40,791 nucleotides of DNA from Richelia sp. CSU_2_1 (GTDB lineage: Bacteria > Cyanobacteriota > Cyanobacteriia > Cyanobacteriales > Microcoleaceae): NCBI GenBank assembly GCA_012034575.1, contig JAAUPF010000045.1, positions 1-40,791 on the forward strand, in the 5' to 3' direction. The notes under the pieces are model-generated. The model did no database searches. It worked only from the letters and a program-made list of their open reading frames with translations, and was not told where the DNA came from. Position numbers and translations under genes: made by a program. Positions 34,295 to 40,791 of the stretch are shown one piece after another (the first letter of the stretch is position 1; every line of letters begins with the position of its first letter).

Positions 34295-35212
34295 TTATTG
34301 CGATCGGGCTTGCAATAGTTGTTTCGGAGTAACGCCGACGATGCGTTTAAAACATCGAGTCATGTGACTTCGATCGCAAAAACCTACCCTAACAGCAATA
34401 TCTGCAATACTGAGTTCACCGTGCTGCAATAGATACTTGGCTTTTTCAATCCGACGCTGCAAGATGTACTGATGCGGTGTTATTCCCAAACTTTGCTTAA
34501 ACAAGCGTAAAAAGTGATACGGACTTATTTGAGCGATCGCGGCTAAATCAATTAGCTTTAAATCTCGATCGAGATGTTCGTTGATATATTCAGTCACTTG
34601 TTGCAGCTTCGATCTTGATAATCCATCGGCATAGCTAGAGAGCTTCGGTTGCGTAGTACAATATTTCCGTAATAGGTGAATTGCCAATATCGTTGTGAGG
34701 CGATCGATCAGCAAATCGCCACCGATTTTGCCAGACTCTAATTCTTCTCTCACAGCACAGAAAATCCCTTGAATCAGCTCATCTCGATCGCTCATAAACT
34801 GAGGAATCAGTTCAATGCGATCGGGATCGACTAAATCTTGACCGACTTGTTTGAGCAGTGCAGGCTCAATTGCTAAAATCGCAAACTCGGCTGAAGCATT
34901 CCAATTACAACGCTGAGCAACATTGGCAGGGATAATTGCAATGTCTCCCCGATCGCGCCTTTCTCTACTAAGTTTTCCATCCAACCATCGTTCTCCTGCT
35001 GACGGTTTTGCTGCGGATAAGTAGGAAAGGCCTTGAGCAACAACGTGCCACGTACCTTGATGTTCTGGTGTATCAAACTTGGGTTGTTGGTGAAGTTCAA
35101 AATGGAGACTTTCCCATCCTGAACTTGAAAGGACGGCAGGTTGAGGAAGTAGAAAATCTGTTGCCTTTTGTTGACTGAAATCAAGCGTGACTGCTTGCCC
35201 TTGTGTAGTCAT
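34295..35212 (-). CDS. AraC-family transcriptional regulator
   Basis: The product is 305 aa from the ATG at 35212; the frame goes on to a TTG at 35278. The N-terminal part is an AraC-type sensor or cupin-like half. The C-terminal part (about 205-300) has two HTHs: DLKLIDLAAIAQISPYHFLR and LSIADIAVRVGFCDRSHMTR, with the family motif GITPHQYILQRRIEKAKYLL between. It lies between the GNAT gene (upstream, near-overlapping) and the hydrolase (downstream), all minus strand, so regulation of the hydrolase is likely. The inducer is unknown. Confidence 0.9.
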   Translation of the reverse strand: MTTQGQAVTLDFSQQKATDFLLPQPAVLSSSGWESLHFELHQQPKFDTPEHQGTWHVVAQGLSYLSAAKPSAGERWLDGKLSRERRDRGDIAIIPANVAQRCNWNASAEFAILAIEPALLKQVGQDLVDPDRIELIPQFMSDRDELIQGIFCAVREELESGKIGGDLLIDRLTTILAIHLLRKYCTTQPKLSSYADGLSRSKLQQVTEYINEHLDRDLKLIDLAAIAQISPYHFLRLFKQSLGITPHQYILQRRIEKAKYLLQHGELSIADIAVRVGFCDRSHMTRCFKRIVGVTPKQLLQARSQ

Positions 35213-35274
35213 ATTCAGTACCTGAAAGCTTGGGGATGCTTCTATTGTGTGACAAATCTCCCGCGATTCCCGTG

Positions 35275-35802
35275 TCAACCGATTTTGGATTTAGGATTAA
35301 AGTGCCAATTGTCTCGATTCAGGCGATATACAAAGCAGTCATCATCTCCAAACTTTCGCGGTTCAACGAATTGGAAACCCAGCCGTTCGTAGAAGCGGTG
35401 AGCGCGAGTATTACTAGCAAGCGGATCGATGAGAACAGCCGTGACAGCAGGGTCGGCAAAACATCGATCGAGGGCAAGTTGCATCATTTTTGTACCATAT
35501 CCTTTGCCTAAATCGCTCTCTTCCCCAATCCAGATATCAATAGCACGAAGATTTGCTTCGATATCTCCCCAGTAGTGGCTATCTTCAAGTGCCGGATCGA
35601 TAATTTGAATAAATCCGATCGGACGATCGTCAATTTCAGCGATTAATTGTTCCCGCCAATCGGGAGTGCGATCGAGTTCTATTTCCCAATGCCAATCATC
35701 ATTAGGATCGGCGGCAATGACTTGAGGTTGCTCATCCCAATGTTTTAGTAATTCTAGATCGGCGGAGGTCGCGGGACGTAGATTTATCATAATTTCCTGC
35801 AT
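35275..35802 (-). CDS. GNAT acetyltransferase, AAC(6')-like
   Basis: The product is 175 aa from the ATG at 35802; a GTG at 35811 and an ATG at 35790 (AGGA just upstream) are alternatives. It has the GNAT acetyl-CoA motif A, SDLGKGYGTKMMQLALDRCF, then VLIDPLASNTRAHRFYERLGF. The spacing and the SNxRAxRxYExxGF form match the AAC(6')-Ib-like branch (Acetyltransf_8), which includes aminoglycoside 6'-acetyltransferases and siderophore or lysine acetylases. Aminoglycoside activity is not proven by sequence. It lies 62 bp upstream of the AraC gene. Confidence 0.85.
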   Translation of the reverse strand: MQEIMINLRPATSADLELLKHWDEQPQVIAADPNDDWHWEIELDRTPDWREQLIAEIDDRPIGFIQIIDPALEDSHYWGDIEANLRAIDIWIGEESDLGKGYGTKMMQLALDRCFADPAVTAVLIDPLASNTRAHRFYERLGFQFVEPRKFGDDDCFVYRLNRDNWHFNPKSKIG

Positions 35803-35922
35803 GGCTAACACTTTCGATCGTCCAGTCTAACTTGTAATATGATATCCGGCAAATTACCATTAATAAACATTGCCCAAACCATTGCTTTGACAGCATTACA
35901 ATTATAGGCGATCGCGCGGACT

Positions 35923-37346
35923 TCATGTAACTTGAATTACTCCCATCATCCCCCGATCTTCATGCTCAGAAATATGACAATGAAACACTGTGCGCCCTGT
36001 GATGTCACGAAACGGTATAGCAATTCGCACCTTTTCTTTTGCTGGTAAATTGATATTATCTCGCCAAGCTCGAAAAGGCTCTGGTTGCCAAAGATCGGAT
36101 TGTGCTGCTTGACGGGCCAGGATCTGAAATGGATAGGTGTGCAAATGAAATGGATGAATCAAATGAGTCGCGTTCTCAATCTCCCAAATTTCCAGCGTAT
36201 TCACCTTGACTCGTGCATCTATACGATCCATTTTAAATGTCCGACCGTCGATCGTGTAGCTGAACGGGGCAGTGCCACCAAACTTGAATTTTCTTGTCTG
36301 AACCACCTCCGATAAATCAATCTCTTCTACGGTTGCTAAACGTTTTGGTAAAGGTGTTGGCTGGGGATTGTCAGGAGCAACGATCGTGAGTAAAGGTTCT
36401 GGCATTTCTCGTCCGATATTTTGAGAATTATCTGCCAGATTGAGTAATGAAAAAGAACCCGATCGATCGAGTTGAACCATCACCTCTGCTCGCTCTCCTG
36501 GTGTCAGCAATAACTCCTTCAGTACGATTGGCTTTTCGATAAAACCATCATCGGTGGCAATCAAATTCAGTGGAATATCTTCAAGTTTCAACAAGTACGA
36601 TCGAGCGTTACTGGCATTGAGCAAGCGCAAACGCAACGTAGCTTTTGAGCAATTAATTGCGGTTGGTATGCACCATTTACTAATGGCAAGTCTCCATACT
36701 TACCAAACCAATCAAGAAGGCTATGATCTGCATCAACACGCCCGTTAGAGATTGTGAAATCTTTGAAGATCAGTAAATGTTCTTCTGCTGCTTTTAGTTC
36801 AGGTATTTTATCGAGTGGACTTTCAATTACGATCGCCCCAGACAGTCCAGCAAATTGCTGAGTTGCAACTTCACCGTGAGGATGGGGATGATACCAACGA
36901 GTGCCTGCTGAACCCTTTGGCAGCGTGAATTCATGCAGCCGACTTTCACCTGGCATCACAAGCACAAAGGGATTATCAACTTCTGGGGAAATATGCAAAC
37001 CGTGGGTATGTAAATTCGTGGGAACATCTAAATGATTCGTAAAGGTTAAACGAACGCGATCGCCTTCTTGCAAACGAAGTGTTGCTCCCGGAACTGTTTC
37101 GTTATAACCTAGTGCCTGCACTGTTAATCCTGCAAGACGAGTTGTGATTTTGGAGGCGATAATTTCTGCTTCAACCAGTCCAGTTTCCAAGCGTCTAACT
37201 GTTAGTAATGGTGGTTCGCCCAGGGGCATTCCTGTTTCAATTACTAGCTTGCTATTCGATCGGCGAGTCAGCAATACACCGCCGCCAATCCCACCAGCAG
37301 TAAGCCCAGCAAGCATCAAGAATTTCCGTCGATTAAGTGGTTTCAT
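35923..37346 (-). pseudogene. Tat-exported multicopper oxidase, one-base frameshift
   Basis: The two frames, 37346-36588 and 36636-35923, form one multicopper oxidase of about 474 aa. A twin-arginine signal (LNRRKFLMLAGLTAGGIGGG) marks folded export to the periplasm. The copper ligands are complete: HTHGLH, WYHPHPHG, HPFHLHTYPF and HCHISEHEDRGMM. The break is at CAAAAGCTACG in minus-strand reading; CAAAAAGCTACG reads straight on as QKATLRLRLLNAS. One missing A in an A-run explains it. CueO/FtsP-type enzymes oxidise Cu(I), metals or phenols, and the exact substrate is unclear. The gene may be intact in reality. Confidence 0.9.
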
Positions 37347-37408
37347 GAGGGAATTCCAAAATCAATTTCTCATTTGCCGTAGAATGTGGATTAGGCAGAA
37401 TGTGGCTT

Positions 37409-37551
37409 ATACCAATTTTTTTATGAGGCCCCGTAGAATCCGATCCCCCCTAACCCCCCTTGATAAGGGGGGGACAAGAGTCTTCTCAAAGTCCCCCGGG
37501 AGGGGGATTTAGGGGGATCGAGATCTGTGCAACTTCACATTAAATTGGTAT
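37409..37551. repeat. 143-bp MITE-like element
   Basis: The 10-bp inverted ends ATACCAATTT (37409-37418) and AAATTGGTAT (37542-37551) enclose a C-rich palindrome (37442-37473) of the type seen at 3864 and 30254, and a second region (GTCCCCCGGGAGGGGGATTT, about 37491-37510). No coding capacity is visible. The last 17 bp overlap the 3' end of the DUF6220 gene and encode its final residues and stop. Confidence 0.7.
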
Positions 37552-37996
37552 TATCTTGTAAAGCATCTGTTTTGCTAGTTATAATTCGCCAAGTTCTCCA
37601 TCCGGTTGCTGTGGCTGCCCAAAACAGAAACAACGCATTTACAGGATGTAATGCAGCAGTTAATGGCAAATTAGGAATCCGAGAAAGATGAATTGTAAAT
37701 CCTTGCATTGCAATGAGGAAAACTATCAGTACAGTCGATGCCCAAACTTGCTTGGGAAAACGTCCCAGAAACACAACTGCTAACAGAATTAGTCCAAGAA
37801 AACCGATGAAATGGGCAAACATGATGTGCATTGACCACCATGATGAACTAATAAAAACTGCCATTCCTGCTAGAAAAACCTGGATCGTCAGGCAAGCAAT
37901 GAACAGCCAAATTCCCATCAGGAAAATCATTCGGAACCAGCGGATAAATGGAGAAATTGAGCTACCAAAAGTAGCACGTTGAGATACGTATTTCAC
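37535..37996 (-). CDS. DUF6220 membrane protein
   Basis: This 153-aa protein has four hydrophobic helices (about 24-48, 56-77, 84-104 and 118-137) with His residues at helix ends (MHIMFAHFIG, FTIHLSR and AALHPVNALFLF), matching the DUF6220 family. The paired His suggest possible heme or metal contacts, unproven. The last residues (QDNTNLM) are read out of the inverted end of the neighbouring MITE-like repeat, so the native C-terminus was probably altered. It is 188 bp upstream of the multicopper oxidase on the same strand. Confidence 0.8.
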   Translation of the reverse strand: MKYVSQRATFGSSISPFIRWFRMIFLMGIWLFIACLTIQVFLAGMAVFISSSWWSMHIMFAHFIGFLGLILLAVVFLGRFPKQVWASTVLIVFLIAMQGFTIHLSRIPNLPLTAALHPVNALFLFWAATATGWRTWRIITSKTDALQDNTNLM

Positions 37997-38142
37997 GATC
38001 GAAAAATTATCAAATTTGCGAGTTCAACCGATGTCGATGCGTTTTAGCATCTCAATTCAAGTTGATGTGAACTGTCCTAAATGTAGCGATCGCCCCCGCC
38101 CAGCAACATTTCCATCCTTGCTCAAACTATGCCAATCTTGCG

Positions 38143-39045
38143 CTAGTTACGCTGTTTGCGAAAGTCTTTAGGAGTTGTCCCCGTCAACTGCCGGAATAAC
38201 CTGCTGAAAGCATTGGGTGTTTCAAAGCCAACCTGAAGTGCAATATCTGAGATCGGTAATTGGGTATGCCAGAGCAAGTTTTTTGCCTCCTCAATTCGTC
38301 GCCGCGTTACATACTGGTGGGGAGGTACCCCCATCGATTGCTTAAACTGGCGGCAAAAGTAATACACGCTCATTCCCAATGCAGCGGCAAGCTGGGCGAG
38401 GGTAAATGGCCGATCTAAGTGACATTCGATAAATTCCAATGCTCGATCGCGCAAATAAGGTGGTAAGCCTCCATGAGTAGGGGAATAGCTAGTTTTCCAA
38501 ACAGTATGATTTTGCAGCAAACGAGTCGCTAGGGCGATCGCCAATGACTCTCCAAACAAATGCCCGGTGGGATGCCCAGCAATCATATCCCCATGAAGGG
38601 CGAGCAAAATTTGTTGGATCAGCGGATCGATCGTAATGAATTGCGGGATGAGTTCAATCTGCGTTGCTTTGACAGATTCCCGCGCAATTTTCTCCAGGAA
38701 AGATGGATTCATGCCCAGCATCGAAAATTCATGTTCTTGCTGCCAAAATGCCGAGTAACTGACACGGGCAGGAATAATCATGATTTCGTGACTGTGATAG
38801 CTGTGTTGGTGAAATTTCCCACCTATTCGATGCTCTACTGTTGCGGGCGATCCAGTGCCTCCAATCCCAATTAAATGATGCTTCCATTGATGTTCTGGAA
38901 GCTCGCAACAGGGGTGGTAACAGTGAGCCAAGGCAATCCCATCCCATTGAGCAAATTGTCTGATAGGTACGGGAATACCAGGAGTAATTTTGCTCATGCT
39001 TTCGAGTCGAGCTAAATCTGCAACGATCGGTTCTTCTAGGGACAT
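38143..39045 (-). CDS. AraC-family transcriptional regulator
   Basis: The product is 300 aa from the ATG at 39045 (MSLEEPIV), with GAGGCGAG upstream; the frame goes on to 39069. The C-terminal HTH pair is FTLAQLAAALGMSVYYFCRQ and LPISDIALQVGFETPNAFSR, joined by GVPPHQYVTRRRIEEAKNLL. The N-terminal half is a His-rich sensor (HQWKHHLIGIGG, KFHQHSYHSHEIMI), cupin-like, possibly metal or small-molecule responsive. It is a paralogue of the AraC at 34295 in overall layout. It may control the DUF6220 and oxidase genes downstream on the same strand. Confidence 0.9.
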   Translation of the reverse strand: MSLEEPIVADLARLESMSKITPGIPVPIRQFAQWDGIALAHCYHPCCELPEHQWKHHLIGIGGTGSPATVEHRIGGKFHQHSYHSHEIMIIPARVSYSAFWQQEHEFSMLGMNPSFLEKIARESVKATQIELIPQFITIDPLIQQILLALHGDMIAGHPTGHLFGESLAIALATRLLQNHTVWKTSYSPTHGGLPPYLRDRALEFIECHLDRPFTLAQLAAALGMSVYYFCRQFKQSMGVPPHQYVTRRRIEEAKNLLWHTQLPISDIALQVGFETPNAFSRLFRQLTGTTPKDFRKQRN

Positions 39046-39104
39046 CGCACTCGCCTCTGCAAATATCAACTTCTATGGTAATAGTCCTGGACGCACGATT
39101 GGTG

Positions 39105-39170
39105 AGAAACCGGGTTTCTTTGAAGAATCTCCGATGCTCAATAAAAAATCTACAAAGAAACCCGGTTTCT
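39105..39170. repeat. AGAAACCGGGTTTCTTTG inverted repeat
   Basis: The 18-bp arms at 39105-39122 and 39153-39170 are perfect complements, and each arm is itself nearly palindromic. The 30-bp loop is AT-rich. It lies between the AraC and DUF6463 genes and can form a strong hairpin. Confidence 0.8.
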
Positions 39171-39182
39171 GTCGGATTTTAA

Positions 39183-39599
39183 TTAATCATTGAGGTTTTC
39201 AACAAAGCTAGATTGTTGTAATTTTTCATCTCTTAGCGATGCAACGATCGCGTTAATCGCAACCAGTAAAACCAGCCAAAATCCACTGTCGATATATAGG
39301 AGAATGCAAAAACACGAAACCACCAGCAGCCCCCAACCGAAAAATCCTGGTAGAGAACGGTTTAATTGATGCTCGATCCAGTAACACAACAATCCGTAGA
39401 GAATCAGGAACAACCCCGGTACTAAAAACCAATAGTATCCCCAGATGCGGAGAGAGTCCGATCGAACAGCACCGACAACACCGACGCTAATAATTTCCTG
39501 CAAAATACCGGGAAAGCCAATTGCTTCCGGTATCGCTAATGCAATTAGGCTGTGAAGTAGCCCGATCGCAACCAATGCAATACCGCTGATTTTTCTCAT
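39183..39599 (-). CDS. DUF6463-like small membrane protein
   Basis: This 138-aa protein has four hydrophobic segments: ISGIALVAIGLLHSLIALA, YYWFLVPGLFLILYGLLCYW, FGWGLLVVSCFCILLYI and FWLVLLVAINAIVASL. The sequence pattern (a GLLHS motif in helix 1, a central YYWF..G) fits DUF6463, which has no known function. GGAGA precedes the ATG at 39597-39599. It is not obviously co-transcribed with its neighbours. Confidence 0.75.
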   Translation of the reverse strand: MRKISGIALVAIGLLHSLIALAIPEAIGFPGILQEIISVGVVGAVRSDSLRIWGYYWFLVPGLFLILYGLLCYWIEHQLNRSLPGFFGWGLLVVSCFCILLYIDSGFWLVLLVAINAIVASLRDEKLQQSSFVENLND

Positions 39600-39712
39600 A
39601 ATATTTCTCCATTGTTCTCTTTTAGTTCAATATTATAGCAGCCAAACAAAGATTTGTAGTTGCGCCGCTTAATGCTGAATCACAACTACAAACTTGTGTC
39701 AATATTTCTGAA

Positions 39713-40791
39713 CTACAGAGTGATAAAATCGCTAGCAGTCAGAGTATTCGGAGCAACATTATTCAACTTTGCCAACAATCGATCGCTACCAGTGATGCTA
39801 ATCGAAGTCTGGTTGTTGCTAGAAGTAATCGTGAGTTGGTTGAAACTTAAACCCGCATTCAGTCCAATTAAATCCTCACCCTTGCGGAAATCAGTAATCA
39901 AGTCAGTTCCCGAAGTTTGATTGAGCAAAAATACATCATTTCCCGAACCGCCTGTTAAAGTATCGTCCCCAACATCTCCCGATAGCAAATCGTTACCGGC
40001 ATTGCCGAAGAGACTGTCGTTACCTTTACCGCCAAACAGAGTATCGTTGCCGGTGTAACCCTCCAAGAAATCGTTTTCATTATTGCCGAACAGCAGATCG
40101 TTGCCATCGCCACCGCCGAGACTGTCGTTACCTTTGCCACCGTACAGCGTGTCGTTTCCAGCTTTACCAAAAATCAGGTCATCATCCTCATTTCCGAAGG
40201 CGATATCGTTGCCGCTGCCAGCATTAATCGTGTCTTTGCCGAGGTTGCCGGAAAGGAAATCATCGCCGTCTTCTCCTAACAACAAATCATCATCTTTGCC
40301 GCCGAAAATTGTATCGTTACCGATACCGCCAGCAACTGTATCCTTGCCGTTATCTCCCCTTAAAAAGTCGCTACCATCTCCACCAACAACCGTGTCGCTA
40401 TCTTTACCGCCGTAAACGGTATCGTTGCCCGCACCGCCTTGAATTAAATCGGTGCCTTCATTGCCGAAGAGGACATCGTTATCGGTACCGCCGTCGATGT
40501 TGTCGCTACCGCCCATCCCGAAGAGGGTATCGCTGCCGCCGAGTCCGTTAATCGCCTCGTTGATACTGGCACCCATGATGAAATTCGTGTCTTCACCGCC
40601 GTTAAGAGTTTGTTGGGTGGGATTCGGGGTAATGCTGCTGAGGTTAATTTCTGGGGCATTCAGGCGTTCGATGATGACATCATCGACTGGAGTGGGAGTT
40701 GGGGCGGGAGTTGGTGTTGGTGCCGGAGTTGGTGTCGGCGTTGGCGTTGGTGCCGGAGTTGGTGTCGGCGCGGGAGTTGGTGTCGGCGTTG
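39713..40791 (-). CDS. RTX (hemolysin-type) calcium-binding protein, 5' partial
   Basis: The frame runs off the right edge; at least 359 aa are visible, with the real start outside the window. Reading from the edge, first comes a long Pro-Thr/Pro-Ala linker ([11 protein letters not shown] type), then about 25 glycine-rich nonapeptides of the GGxGxDxLx class (for example [10 protein letters not shown] and [10 protein letters not shown]), and a C-terminal [20 protein letters not shown] segment typical of the secretion end. Such repeats bind Ca2+ in the cell exterior and are exported by type I secretion. The Met at 40576 is internal. No catalytic domain is visible in this part. Confidence 0.92.
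   Translation of the reverse strand, partial: TPTPTPAPTPTPAPTPTPTPTPAPTPTPAPTPTPVDDVIIERLNAPEINLSSITPNPTQQTLNGGEDTNFIMGASINEAINGLGGSDTLFGMGGSDNIDGGTDNDVLFGNEGTDLIQGGAGNDTVYGGKDSDTVVGGDGSDFLRGDNGKDTVAGGIGNDTIFGGKDDDLLLGEDGDDFLSGNLGKDTINAGSGNDIAFGNEDDDLIFGKAGNDTLYGGKGNDSLGGGDGNDLLFGNNENDFLEGYTGNDTLFGGKGNDSLFGNAGNDLLSGDVGDDTLTGGSGNDVFLLNQTSGTDLITDFRKGEDLIGLNAGLSFNQLTITSSNNQTSISITGSDRLLAKLNNVAPNTLTASDFITL

Noticed and set aside
40083..40551. Plus-strand frames rich in Ser/Pro and Arg/Tyr over the RTX gene
   Set aside because: They are shadows of the GGxGxDxLx repeats on the minus strand.

Overview
The window looks like chromosome of a filamentous cyanobacterium of the Oscillatoria/Microcoleus type. 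I infer this from the very frequent GCGATCGC (HIP1-like) octamers, a cyanobacterial zeta-carotene desaturase, a CAAD/CURT1-type thylakoid protein, DUF4079 and DUF6930 proteins, an NblA-like protein, and the many short palindromic and heptamer repeats in the spacers. No 16S or other taxonomic marker is present, so the genus is not established.

Positions 1-3405 are the end of an integrative element. Its genes are a VapE/D5-like primase-helicase (cut by the window edge), an unknown protein, a 54-aa NblA (phycobilisome-degradation adaptor) homologue, an excisionase-like protein and a tyrosine integrase. The integrase points away from an intact tRNA-Val(GAC), whose 3' end is the likely attachment site. 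The other end of the element lies outside the window to the left.

Positions 3540-18250 are mostly ordinary cyanobacterial chromosome: a Zn-ribbon/Ser-Thr kinase/WD40 protein, an SRPBCC protein beside zds, a MazEF-like toxin-antitoxin pair, a DUF6930 gene broken by a G8 tract, a Kv-type potassium channel, a frameshifted D-lactate dehydrogenase, a CAAD protein, aroA, and several conserved proteins of unknown function.

Positions 18251-21809 hold a compact three-gene minus-strand set: an AAA/ABC-type ATPase overlapping a DUF4435-like TOPRIM protein, then an Hsp70-like protein 29 bp downstream. The first two resemble ATPase-TOPRIM anti-phage modules (PARIS/OLD-like). The linked Hsp70 is unusual and is the best candidate here, with the NblA-bearing element, for a poorly described system. 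A CPBP protease, a DUF4079 protein and a large CBS-PAS-GGDEF-EAL cyclic-di-GMP protein follow.

Positions 27545-40791 are accessory in character. They contain a full-length TnpB element, a decayed TnpB element whose right end supplies the stop codon of a class D beta-lactamase, an aac(3) remnant, a kinase-like protein, a divergent DUF2834/XRE pair with a perfect palindrome between them, a dienelactone hydrolase, two AraC regulators, an AAC(6')-like GNAT, a Tat-exported multicopper oxidase broken by one base, small membrane proteins, and an RTX calcium-binding protein that runs off the right edge.

Three otherwise intact genes (DUF6930, ldhA, multicopper oxidase) are each broken by exactly one base in or next to a short homopolymer. 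This suggests either consensus errors in the assembly or very recent inactivation.
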